64,000 nt of DNA from Tilletia caries. Its lineage: Eukaryota > Basidiomycota > Exobasidiomycetes > Tilletiales > Tilletiaceae. Shown here one piece after another: positions 41,437 to 52,234 of the stretch. A model generated the notes under the pieces. The model had not been told where the DNA came from, did no database searches, and saw only the letters and a list, made by a program, of their open reading frames with translations. The stretch's first letter is position 1, and each line of letters starts with the position of its first letter. The DNA is taken from assembly GCA_032718865.1 (NCBI GenBank), contig JALUTQ010000005.1, forward strand, positions 496,001 to 560,000, read 5' to 3'. The position numbers were made by a program, and so were the translations under genes.

Positions 41437-43090
41437 ATGTCGTCCGAGGTCGTCCAGGCGACGGCCCTGCTAATAGTCTTCATTCACGGTTTTAAAGGGT
41501 CGGCGGACACGACCTTTGAAGACTTTCCCAACCGACTGGCGCACATGCTCGGGGCGACACACCCCGAGCTTACCATTGAATCCGTCGTTTACCCAACATA
41601 CGATACCAAGGGCCGCCTCGACGCCGCGGTCGATAACTTCAGTACGTCCTCACTCCTCCCTTGTGTCGAAAGCTGACTTCAAATTAATCACTTCTTTTTG
41701 CCCTTTCCGAAGTCGAATGGCTAACCGAGAAGACGCTGGAATACGAATCAAAACCGATGCTCCACCCCATGACCGAAGAGCCCCTACCCGCCTCTCAAAC
41801 AGGCCGGGGCGGTGGAGCCGGAAGCCTCAAGATCATAATAGCGGGTCACTCGATGGGTGGCCTCGTCGGCGTCGACGCTGCCCTAGCCATCGCGCGCTCT
41901 GCAACCCCCTCCACAGCATCCGAAAAATCATCGACAGAAATCACACCCATCTGGCCTCGAGTTTGCGGCGTCATTGCGTACGATACGCCGTACTTTGGCG
42001 TACACCCGAACACTTTCAAACACGGAATTGGCAAAGTGTCGGAGTACGTCCAGGCTGCGTCGGCGTTGGGGGCTTTATTCGCGCCTATGGGCGGGGCGTT
42101 GGCTGCGGGGTGGGGAGCTAGGCAGGAAGCGAACGCGACCGGGACGGGCGGCGGCGGCGGTGGGAATCGGTCTTCTCCTACCTCTCCAGGCGGTGCAGAT
42201 GGTTGGGCAAGCTGGGCCTTCGGCGGGTCTTCGACGTCGTCGTCGACACTAGGACCAAATCGGGCCGGCGGGGGGGAAGCCTCTACCTCCTCCTCCAGAA
42301 GTCTACGACCCAACTCAACCGCTGAAGAAGAAAAGACGAATGCGAGCGCGGCGGCCAGGAGCAACTGGTCCTCGGCACTCTACGCAGCGGGCGGCGCGGC
42401 CATCCTCGCGGGAGGCGCCGCTGCTTTTATGAAGCAACAGCAGATCCGAGAAGGCGTGGGATCCTCTTACAACTACGTCCAAGATCATCTCGCCTTTGTC
42501 GGTAACCTCTGGGATCCCGAGGCCCAACGACAGCGCCTCGACAGTCTGGTGGCGATGCCCTCGATCCTCTTCCATTGTTTCTATACAGAGATGCCGGCCA
42601 GTCGGGCGTTGGGGCGGGAGCAGGCGCGGACGTTTATTATCTTGCCGCCCAGGGGGGCGTCTTCCTCACGGAGTTTCACGCCGATGATGAACTCGGTACG
42701 TCTTTCAGTTGCTTTTCCTTTCACGGTCATCATTTTCGATCACTGAACACTCTCCCCTCCCTTTCTCCCGAGCAGAGAGCGACGGACGAGGTGGACGCGC
42801 ACGTCACCATGTTCTCTTCGACCAAAAACCCGTCGTACTTCCACCTCGGAACGAGTGAGTACATTCCCCCCCTTCCCTTCCCGCATTCCCATGTATTGAC
42901 AGCTAACTTTACTTTTGCTTCCTCCTCTCTACCAGAATCGGCATCGATTATCTCAGAGGTCCTAGCAGACGAGGCTGCGTTCGGGCAAAGCAGTCGCGCG
43001 CAGGCTGCCACGGATGAAGAACCGGAAGTCGCGGAGGGCTTGAGGCAGGGCGATCGCGGAGCTACGACTGAGCCTCCCTCCGAATCATGA
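41437..43090 (+). CDS. Alpha/beta-hydrolase, DUF676-like serine esterase
   Basis: Exons 41437-41641, 41713-42695, 42776-42854 and 42936-43090 give 473 residues. The N-terminus has LIVFIHGFKGSADTTFEDFP (oxyanion HG motif). The nucleophile elbow is IIIAGHSMGGLVGVDAALAI, followed by VCGVIAYDTPYFGVHPNTF. A Gly/Ser-rich linker and a weakly hydrophobic segment (ALYAAGGAAILAGGAAAF) precede the C-terminal block LFHCFYTEMPA, RTFIILPP and DEVDAHVTMFSSTKNPSYF; the last probably supplies catalytic Asp and His (DEVDAH). The third splice junction changes frame, so reading straight through would miss the end. Fungal proteins of this class are putative lipases or esterases of unknown substrate; I would not name a substrate. 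The gene converges with FMP25, 209 bp away. Confidence 0.82.
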
Positions 43091-43299
43091 CCTCTCCACG
43101 ATACACACATAGAGTCCCCATCTTCTCTTGCTTGAAGGACAGATACACGCTTGCAATACCATCTTTCATTGACTCCCCTCAAGTTCTTCAGACCCTTCAA
43201 CCGTTCACGCAACGCAGCATTGGAGAGCGAAAACGTGGTATCGTGTGCGATTTCCGTTTTTGCATTCAGTACATCCCGCTGTGGCATCGGGGCCTTCAA

Positions 43300-45688
43300 T
43301 CAGGCTTGAGCGCGCCAGAACACAGCCATCGCAGCCGCGCCGGCCACCATGGTCTCCTCGACGGGCACATGCCGCTTCACACTGCCCGGCTCCAGCCGGC
43401 CCTCGGACGTGATCCGCGGCGGCGTACGAGTGTCGACTGTGGACTTGGAGGCGAGCTGTAGGCGGTTGTGCTGTTGTGGGCGGAGAGACGTGCATCGAAA
43501 GTCGCGTCAGCATACTGTCTGCGGGAAAGGGTTACTTCGAGAGGTTGCTGCTGGGAAGAAAACTCACAGGCATGTGCGTCAACGCCCCACTATTGATATC
43601 CTCCTCCCTCAACCGCTCCCGCTCCCGATCATCCGGCGTCACAGGCGCCTCGGCCCCCTCACTCGGCGTCAACGGCGGCAACGGCCTCAAATGCTGCGGC
43701 ACCGCCAGATTGTTCCTCTTCCCCGTCCCCAACTGATACGCCCCGTTCGACCCCCACACATTCACGTCGCGGCCGTAGGCGGAGTGCGTGTGCGTGTCCA
43801 CCGTGTCGAGCACGAGGGCGACGTGCCCGGGGGAACCGATCGAGATGGAGTACATGTCAACCGGGTGGATCCGGCCTGTGCGGTCGGAGTACTCCTGCAG
43901 ACCTGAGACCGTCTTGACGCGTACGGGCGACGAGGCGACCTGTGTCCAGCTCGCATTGCCCAACGTACCCCAGATGCCTTTACCCACGCTCAGCGTATCC
44001 CGCACGGCTTTGACACCCTGTCTGCCCGGCAACGGCTCCAACCGACTCGTGACGAAGACGGAGTTGTCGGCGCCTGCGTACACGGCTGTGCAGCGCACGT
44101 CGACGCTCGAGGGGAAACAACGCGCGAGGACGACCTCCGTCGGCGCGGTTACGCATTCTATAGCCACCTGATTCCCTACACCCGTTTGACCGTGGGTGTG
44201 TCGGCCCCAGCCGAGTACGCGACCGTCCGAAGTCCGGGCGAGGGAGTGGTGCGTCCCCGCGGCAACTTGAACGACAGGGACACCCCTGAGCGCCGGGATC
44301 TCCAGCAACGTCGTGCAGTACCTGATCCCACTCGGATCTTCCACCGCGTCCGGCACGTCCGCCGCAGACGCCGAATGAGCGGCCTTCGCGGCCTTCTTGG
44401 ACTCCGCTTTCGCGAGGGCGCTGGCCTGTTTGGCTTTCTGTGCCTCGGCTGCTCGTTCTTCGACGGAGGGGGGGAGGGCCCAGGCGGGGAGGAGGTCGAC
44501 TGCTGTTGGGATGGGAGCGCTGAAGATCGCGTCGAGAAGGATGCGGGGTTCGAGCGAGACTTCCACCGTGCCAGTCACGGGCCCATTACTCGACGAAGAA
44601 GCCTCGCCCGCCTCGCCTGCCGAATTGGGAGTCGTCGCCGTCCTTTGGACCGTGTTGAGGAGAGCACGGCGATAGCCCAGCTGCCCGTACGTGTTGGCGT
44701 CAGGTCCGGTGGGAGCTGCAAAAGTGCGTTCCTGGTTCGTCAGCGCGAGCAGGTGTGACTCCCCCGCGGCGATATCGACGATCTTCTCCCCACGGCGGAA
44801 GCCCGGTGCGTCCTTCTTGAGGGTGAACTTCTCCGCATCGATCCCCGTCCCGCCGCCGAGCACAGAGGGCAGCCACGAGAGCGCCGAGCGAGTCCGTACC
44901 TTCTGCTGCTCGTCCTGAATCGCGGAGATGATCCAGACATCGCCGTTGCGACCCAACGCGAAGACTTTACTATCCGTCGCCTGCACCTTGACGATGTCTT
45001 TCCCCACCAAGGTCCGGACGGGCAGCATGGGCCCCGCCTCTTCCCGGCCAGGCACCGACTTGGCGCGATACCGCGACGCCCGGCTCGTATATGGTATATC
45101 CTCAATCGCAGTCTGATCCGAATCATGGCTCCTCGAACGCGCATCAAAGAAGCCAGCGCCCCACTGCAGGACGTCACCCTGCGCATCCACAGCGACGCCG
45201 TGCCGTTCGGCGAGGACGAGGTCGCGGAGGGAGACGCCGTCGAAGAAGGGGATCGAGCGTGGTGAGCGGACGAGCGCGACGGAGGGTTGATCTGGTGCGA
45301 CGACGGCGTGTCGGTTGGATCCCCAGGCGTAGACGCCTTGCGAATGGGTTCGGGCCCGCATTTGTTCTTGCTGTGTTCGGTCCGTCAGCGTGATCCCTTG
45401 CTGGAGCTGTGATTTTGGGGTGGTAGCGGCGGCGTCGGCGTGGAGCTTGTGAGAGGAGGAGGAGGAGATGTAGAGGATTGCTGCGCCTGTGAGGGTGGCG
45501 GCAGCGATGGCAGTTGTGGTACTGTCCCGCAGACGTCTTGTGGAGCCAGTGCCGCTGTTGCTGCTGCCGCTGCTGCTGCTGTGGCTACGACGAGCTGGGG
45601 CGTACCCAGGCGTTGGCCGGACCAGGGGAGAGCGAGGCGCGGCGCTCAGCCAGCGCGCACCAGAGCGTCCAGTCGAGTGTGCGAGCAT
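43300..45688 (-). CDS. FMP25: Mitochondrial RCC1-repeat protein FMP25
   Basis: Exons 45688-43568 and 43470-43300 give 763 residues. The ATG at 45688 opens an Arg/Ser-rich presequence (MLAHSTGRSGARWLSAAPRS); a longer upstream frame lacks it. One membrane segment (TAIAAATLTGAAILYI) sits at about residues 60-75. RCC1-type blades follow: GVYAWGSNRHAVVAPDQ, DVLQWGAGFF, KVFALGRNGDVWIISA, SHLLALTNQERTF, THHSLARTSDGRVLGWGRHT, DVNVWGSNGAYQLGTGKRN. The small last exon codes ITSEGRLEPGSVKRHVPVEE, typical of Fmp25, and ends in a hydrophobic Ala-rich tail. In yeast this inner-membrane protein is needed for assembly of respiratory complex III; that role is inferred from family. The Gln/Ala insertion (AEAQKAKQASALAKAESKK) is lineage-specific. 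Confidence 0.88.
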
Positions 45689-45882
45689 CTTGACAATGTG
45701 TATAGAGGCGGTGTCGAGGGTTGAGTGATGCTCATGGTCATGCTGGCCATCCTCAAGCTGCTGACCCAAGGGCTTCCAACTTTTTGGCTGACAAATCACA
45801 CTCGGTCAGCCTCCATCTGGTTTCCCACGCTCGGACCACCAGCAGATGTAAATAAATGCGACTTGGATTCAGTCAATTCACT

Positions 45883-47192
45883 TCAGATCTTGGCCAGCAT
45901 CTTGCCTGCGTTCTTCGCCTCCCTCAGCGCTCTCATGACCTCAATCGGATCCGCCGCACCCTGCTTCCCCTCCGCTCCTCCCAGGCCCATCCGCTCCGCC
46001 ACCTCAGCATCCCTGACGAGCATAAACACATTGTGCTTCTTCTCGTCGCCAATCGTGAACTGGCCTGTCGTGACACCGCCGTTCTTGCCGGAGCGGACGA
46101 ACTCGGCCAGGGCTTGGATCGCGGGTCGGTTGGGGAGGACGCCGAGGGAGAAGGCTACGTTGGAGCGGGTGTATTCTGCCAAGCGTAGAAGTAGTGAGAA
46201 CGTCAAATTAGAGAAGCGTCGCAAAGAAGCTTGTCGTCGAAATGCATGTACATACCGTGGCCGCAATAGACGATCGTGTCGTCTGGGAGAGATGCGAGCA
46301 CCTTGTTGAGAGCAGTGTCCATCTCATGCGGCTCTCCCTCGAAAAATCGTCCACCTGACAGGTATAGTCGACCGGAGAAGAAACCGGGTCAGCGTTACTC
46401 CCCTACACACCGAGCTCGTAGCCCCACAAGGGATCCACGCAACAGCCGTACTCACATCCCGAAACGAAGAGCGTGTCCCCAGTAAAGACACCCCGCTTCA
46501 CCTCCCCCTCCCCGATCTTCTCCCGCTCGTCCTCAAGGAAGAAGGCGATAGAGTCCTGGGTGTGGCAGGGTGTCGCGTGACAGGTCACCTTGATGCTCGA
46601 GCCGGGGAAGAGCGGGAAGCTGGAGCCGTCTTGGACGGGGTGGGTCCGCTTGGGCACTTGGTCGGAGCCGCCGTAGATGGGCGCGGAGGGGTATGCGTTT
46701 GCCTGGTTTGGTGGATTCGAGAGCGGGTAAGTAGCGTACGAAAGGACAGGAGCGAGGGGGGCCTACATTGCGCAGGAGAGAAGACGTACAAAGTCGGCAT
46801 TGCCGCCGGAGTGGTCGTGATGGTGGTGCGTGGTGATGCAGCCTTATCAACCAACGAGCAAAGAGAAACGATCAGTCATCTCGCCTCCAACTGGACGGGA
46901 GAGAGAAAGAGCGAGACTCACCAACGACGTCTTCAACAGCCTCCTTCCTCGCTCGATCCTGGACGGTGCTGAGGGTGTACGGATCAACGAAGACACCCTT
47001 GGTCGGATGGGCGCTGTCGATGACGAGGTAGGCATAGTTGTCCTCCCGGACAAGGACGGGGACGATCTTCATCTGGGGCGAGGGTGTGGTGTGGAGGTAC
47101 GCGGCGAAGGGCGAGGAGGCGCGCGGGCTGGGCTTCAAGGTCGAGGCGAGGCGGGAATGGCGAGGGAAGAGGCGAGTCAAGGCTGTGCGCAT
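45883..47192 (-). CDS. GLO2: Hydroxyacylglutathione hydrolase (glyoxalase II)
   Basis: Five exons (47192-46922, 46842-46790, 46702-46456, 46354-46256, 46175-45883) give 320 residues. Metallo-beta-lactamase fold: [19 protein letters not shown], metal motif [11 protein letters not shown] (TH-x-H-x-DH), [36 protein letters not shown] and [16 protein letters not shown]. Each split motif is rebuilt by splicing (GC-GRFF, CGH-EY), so the intron calls are well supported. It hydrolyses S-D-lactoylglutathione to lactate and glutathione. The first about 40 residues ([20 protein letters not shown], then [16 protein letters not shown]) look like a mitochondrial presequence, and a second ATG begins the core at MKIVPVL, so both mitochondrial and cytosolic forms are possible. 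A TATATA lies at about 47403. Confidence 0.93.
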
Positions 47193-47602
47193 CTCAATCT
47201 CACTTCGTTGCAGCGTTGAAGTCAGCGTGTGCCCACTGCCCTGCTCCTCCAGGCCATGCTCAGCGGCCGGCCTTTCCGTTCACCCAGTCTGTGCATGACG
47301 CATCTCGCCATCGGGACACAGCTCGACCTTCTCATCACGGACGCCGGCGAGTCGCGAACGACTTCAATTCCAACGGAAGCAGAAGGGAGCCAGAACAAAG
47401 TGTATATATGCCGATTCGCGAGTTGAGGCGTTGAGGACGAGGACAAGGACAGCGGTGGGGGTAAACTATATGTGGCAGGAAGCTGAAAAGGAGTGGAGGG
47501 TCAAGTTGGCTTATGTGTTGACTGTTGTCGGGGGCAAGATCGCATCGTTTTGGGGGACGGCCGTCCTGAAGGGGCGGTTGACCGAGGCCGTTCTTCCCAC
47601 CT
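47193..47602. other. GLO2 promoter and AIM34 3' flank
   Basis: 410 bp between the GLO2 start and the AIM34-like stop. TATATA at about 47402-47408 is about 210 bp upstream of the GLO2 ATG and fits its promoter. No gene seen. Confidence 0.45.
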
Positions 47603-49486
47603 TCACCACTTGCGCGGCGCACCGCCAACGATCCCCTGTCCCGTCGAGAAGTCATCGGCAGCAGAAGCGCCCCCAAACTCATCCTTCCGCACAGCCCCGC
47701 CCACAATACCCTGCCCAGTAGCAAAGTTACCCGCCGACGACGCACCACGCACGTCCTCCATAGCTTTATTCACCCGTCCCCGCTCACCGTTCCGTGCTGT
47801 CGATGAGGAAGGGACGACTGTGTGGACGACGGCGGCGACCTTCTCCTTCACTGCCTCCTTCGTCGCTGCGCGCTTCTCCTTCTTCTCCGGGTCGGCGGGC
47901 GCGGCTACGCCTCCGAGGAAGAGGCCGCCAAAGACGATGGCGCCGAGCAGGTAGGCCCCTGTCCGTTCCTCCGAGTTCAAAGGTCGGTCCGTCTTCGACG
48001 AGGATGAAGATGAGGAGCGAGAGTTGTTGTTGTTGTTGTTGTTGTTAGAAGAGGATGTTGAAGAGGATTTAGAAGCGGAGGAAGATCCCGAGTCGGGTGG
48101 AATGACAGAAGCCAGCGCTTCCCGAACCGCCTTAGAAGCCTCATCCAACGCCGCATTCCCGCTCTTTTTCTCCCCCTTCGCCACCGACGCGACAGCCTCA
48201 GGCGAGGGCAGACCCAGATCCTTCCGGAACTCGGACAGGAGCGAGGTGATCGCTCCAGACGCGGACGAGTCCGAGTCCTCGCCCGACTTCTTGCTGTCCG
48301 AACTCGGCTTCATGGCCGCGTCCGTCGCGTGGTGGGCAATCTCGGTGTGCTCGGAGCCTCCGACCGCGACGACCTGTTGAGCGAAGGGAGAACGGTTGAG
48401 ATGATTTGGGAATTTGTCAAGAGAGGAAGGGCGTGGAATAAATATCACTTACCTTGGGGTTCGACTGGTACTCCTCGTCCGCGGCACGAACAGCCTCAGG
48501 GATCTTCTCTCCCGGGTGGAAGTAGGACGTGACGATAGGCTGGGGGAGTCTCAAAAACGCGTTGATGAGCTAGTCTGCCAGGGATGAGAGGGAACGCTAA
48601 GGGAAAAAGTGGAACTCACAATCTTAGGTCCCTCCTCAGGCTGGGCCTCCTCATACGGGATCTTGATGTTAAAGGAAGGCACCTTCGAGTCAGGGAAGCC
48701 TCCAAACGGACCACCCCTCGCGGCCGTTCCCGCAGCCGCACTCCTCGCCGCCTCGCGCTGCGGAGGTACACCGGGCGGGTTCGACGACACGGGTCCTTTG
48801 ATCTGCGGACTGCTCACGCCGGGGATGACCGCCGTCCCTTCATCCGCAGCGGCGTCCTTGTCCACCGCCACGCCCGCACTGATCACCTTCGAGCTGTCGA
48901 TCACGCCCGCGGTTGGGGTTGAGGCGTCTGTCTCCGGGGGCGGGGTGGGCGGGGTGGGAGGCGCCGCGCCGGGCTGTTCCTTGCCCTTGTTCGCCGTAGA
49001 GGACGTCTGAGGGGAGGTCTGGGCGCGAAGACTGGCAAGGGACGACGACGTGCTCGCGTTCGGAGTGGCCGAGTCCGACGTAGGCGGCGTACGGGGCGCC
49101 CCACCCTTCGTCGTCGAAGCCTGTGTCGTCTTCGTCCTCACGCTCACACCGGCGGCCGAGGGCGACTCGAGGACGACGTTCGAGCCCGCACGTCGGACGT
49201 CGTCATTCAGCAGTCGACGAACGAGCTCGTCCCGTTTGCCGGAGGTGGCCAGTCCGCGCTGGCGGAGTTCGTCCTTGAGTTCGGGCATGCGGCGGGCCTC
49301 GTACTGCTCGCGGGTGCGGGTCAGGAGCACGGTGGAGGTGAGGGTCCGGTGCTGCGGCTGCTGGACGAGGCGACGCCATGCCTGGTTGGTGCTGGCGATG
49401 GATGCTGAGGACAGGGAGGAGGAGGAGGAGGCGGCGGCGGCAGCGGCGGCTGCATTAATGCCTGCGCTTGCACTTCTGCGGAACAT
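47603..49486 (-). CDS. Mitochondrial SAP-domain protein, AIM34-like
   Basis: Exons 49486-48620, 48539-48453 and 48373-47603 give 574 residues. An Ala/Ser-rich presequence is followed by a SAP motif at about residues 60-95 (YEARRMPELKDELRQRGLAT, SGKRDELVRRLL). Next a Thr/Pro/Ser linker, a conserved-looking block (FNIKIPYEEAQPEEGPKIPI, then SYFHPGEKIPEAVRAADEEY) split by an intron, a poly-Asn run and a membrane segment (AYLLGAIVFGGLFLGGV). The C-terminus holds two near-identical copies of FxTGQGIVGGAxRK. Yeast Aim34 is a mitochondrial SAP-domain membrane protein affecting mitochondrial inheritance; the assignment rests on architecture only. The SAP helix pair would suggest nucleic-acid binding, so a role at mitochondrial nucleoids is possible but inferred. 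Confidence 0.7.
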
Positions 49487-49798
49487 GATCGCTATCTGAG
49501 ATCTGAGATCTGAGTTCTTGGGTGAGAGTCGAGATCGAGGTGTCCAAGACGATGATGGTTCTTCGCGGAAGTCAGCGAGGCCGTGCTTCTTCTCTCTGAC
49601 GTCTCAAAATTGGCCCGTTTTTGGCCACAAAAGACCAGCAGGTCGCAGGAGCATCGACAAGCTTGCGAACGGGATTGATTGATTCGAACTGAGGTTCAAT
49701 AGGATACATAAGTCACGGAGGTATGGTGTACAGTGATGGATACACCGGATGAACGCTTGGGTTTGGGCGCGCGAAGAGTCGGTGTCGAGGGAGCCCGC

Positions 49799-50781
49799 TC
49801 AGCGGCCCCGATTGGCAGGCCACATGCTTTCTTGCAGACCGTACGTCCCGCTCAGCGTGAACTCGTGCTCCTCCGCGTCCCATTTCAGAGTGACGGTAGG
49901 GCCCGAAAGATAGAGCATGCCGTACCGCATCTGAGAGGCAAGAAAGGTCATGGGTCAGACTCTTGTGGATACAGCAGGATGTGAACAGGGTGAAGACCCG
50001 AGAAATGCTCACTTTACTTTGGAGGCTTCCGAAGATGGCCTCGAACTCTTGCTTCGTCAATTTCTTCTGCTTGAACTCCTTCTGAGTGTCCGGGAAGTTG
50101 AAGATGGCTTTGAAGACCTGAGGCATAGGGACCAGTACCGAGATCTTCCACTTCGTTCGGCCTTCCCTGCAGGTGGGCTGGGGAGTGTGTCTTATCAGCA
50201 AGTCTGGCCCTGTAATGAAGAGGACCTTCTCACAGTGTCGATCACTATGCACTCACCTGCCACTTCATCTGCTTCTCGATGGCCGCAGAAGTGTTATCAC
50301 GAATTCTGGCAGCCGTGTCTGCGATCTTGGTGGGTGTCCAAGCGGGACCAGCAGACGAGGATGCCGAAGCGGAAGTCGACGCCCCTGCGAGCGGGGCACG
50401 GAGTGCGGCCGCCCTGGCGGTAGCGGTAATAAGTTCCTGCTGGACCTGCGCATAGTCTTTCGCCCACTTTGCGGAAGCGGCCGCGTGCTCTTGCTGTAGC
50501 TGGTCGTACCTGTCGTTGAGTTGGGTGTATGCGTGCTTGAGGTTGACGAGGCTCTGGACGGCATCGAGCCGGGGTAGGAGGTCGATGGCTGCGTCTTCCA
50601 TCGCCAGGACGGTTGTTGGGTCGCGTCCATGAGCGGCTGAGGTCCTGGCTCTCTTGGTGTCCGCAGCAGGGTCCGCATCTTCTTCCTTCAGGGGACGCTT
50701 CACGGCGCTGGGAGGGCCGCCGCCGTTGCCGCTGCCGCTGCCGCTGCCGCTGCCGCTTCCACTACTGCTGGGGACGTTCAT
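49799..50781 (-). CDS. Coiled-coil protein of unknown function
   Basis: Exons 50781-50257, 50177-50013 and 49930-49799 give 273 residues. It starts with a Ser-Gly repeat (SSSGSGSGSGSGSG) and a basic motif VKRPLKEEDADPAADTKRAR that could be a bipartite nuclear signal. Residues about 70-130 form a helical coiled coil (LVNLKHAYTQLNDRYDQLQQ, EHAAASAKWAKDYAQVQQEL). After splicing the C-terminal domain reads GRTKWKISVLVPMPQVFKAI, KQKKLTKQEFEAIFGSLQSK and MRYGMLYLSGPTVTLKWDAE. The three exons join in phase and keep a consistent style, so the model is probably right. I do not recognise the family. The gene lies 3' to 3' of nothing obvious and diverges from the large gene downstream across 1.45 kb. 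Confidence 0.65.
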
Positions 50782-52234
50782 CTTTGCTTGCTTCAGTTGA
50801 TGGCAGCACAGCTCGAGACGAAGGTCAGTAAGGGGGCAAAATGGGCGAGTTTTGACTTTTGAGACGCGTTTGACACGCTCTGACACGGTGACACCAGATA
50901 GACGCGATCCAATGAATCGCGCGTGTGCGGTGTTTGGTGTTTCGATGGCGCCGATGCCGCATGCGAAATGAATGCGATTGTGCGAAGTGAAACAGATGAA
51001 GAAGCGGAACGTCGTCAGGGTGCAGCAACAGGAGAACAACACGCCGCCGGGTGGGGGAACGCCGGAACGGGGGGAACCCTTTCCTTCCCTCCACATGGCC
51101 CCTCGTTCGACTTGGATTCGATCCCAATTTCCCACTCCATGTATGCTGGGCCCAGACGCGCTCGTCCTTTGGGGCAGACGCGTCCGAACTCGCCAGCCTC
51201 GGAGACCGGAGTTCTGCCTTGTGCATCGAGCCGCAGCGCAGCGCAGATAGACACCCGCATCCATCGAACAACATCTCTGCTGATCTACTCTCCGCCCTTT
51301 GTCTCTGAAAATCTGTGGGAGATCAATAGATATATATTGGATCCACGAATGAATCAATTCCATCATCATTTTATCGGTCACTTGCTCTTGCTCCTGCTCC
51401 TGCTCGACACTCTCCAGTCTGCGTGAAGTGGTTGTGGTCTTGTGGAGGACGACTACCATCGTTCCACCCTGCCCCACTTCTACACCCGCTCCGAGTATAT
51501 ATACCATCTTCAGTCCGTCGTCTTTCCTGTTCCTGGTGAGTTCCGCCCCTTCTCGGCTCCCTCATTCATCACACGGACGTTGTCGTCAAGCTCATCGCCG
51601 CCCGGTCTTCTCTCAACGCATATACAGTCTCTCACCCAGTCTTCCAACCCTCAAGTCGTTGGGCCCTCCTCCCATTGCGCCCGCTTCCTCCCTCCCGTCT
51701 GTGGTCCCACGTTCGATCGCCGTGCTCTAGCACCACACAAGCGCAACGGCTCCGGCGTCCCGTCAGAAAAAAACAACGAGCGCGTTCTCAAACGGCTCAC
51801 GCGAAATTACCGAACGCACCGGGCGCACACACCTCGCGAAGAACGGCCGCATCATAGAAACGCAGCCATCGCGTTTGACTGTTGCGTTGCATTTCCTTCG
51901 CTCTCGGTTCCTTCTCCTCGTCATTGCACACTAGCGCCCACACGAGGGCACCGACACCCTCGCAAACCAGCTGCAGAAGGAGCGGATAGAAGCAACTTCA
52001 CCAGGAAATAGAAAAGCGTGAGTACCTTGCTTCAGCCAGGCCCTTCAACACGAGCTCGTCCGCTCGCTTTCCCCTTTCTGCGTATTGACTTCTCCCCGCT
52101 CTTCTCCTCAAACGCGCACCGCATACATGCGCATGTAACACACTCTCTTTCGGTACCTCACATTCATTTCGGCAGCACAGAGTCTCTCTTTCTACATCCC
52201 ACGAGTCGAGGTCCGAGCTCATCAACTGCCCGCC
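50782..52234. other. 1.45-kb divergent promoter region
   Basis: Lies between the divergent starts at 50781 and 52235. TATA-like sequences occur at 51331-51338 (ATATATAT) and 51499-51506 (TATATATA). The 600 bp before ATG 52235 are pyrimidine-rich with a donor-like GTGAGTACC at 52019, so a spliced 5' leader is possible. I see no coding gene. Confidence 0.45.

Noticed and set aside
45091..45393. Arg-rich plus-strand frame in FMP25
   Set aside because: Opposite strand of the RCC1 blades of FMP25; no independent support.
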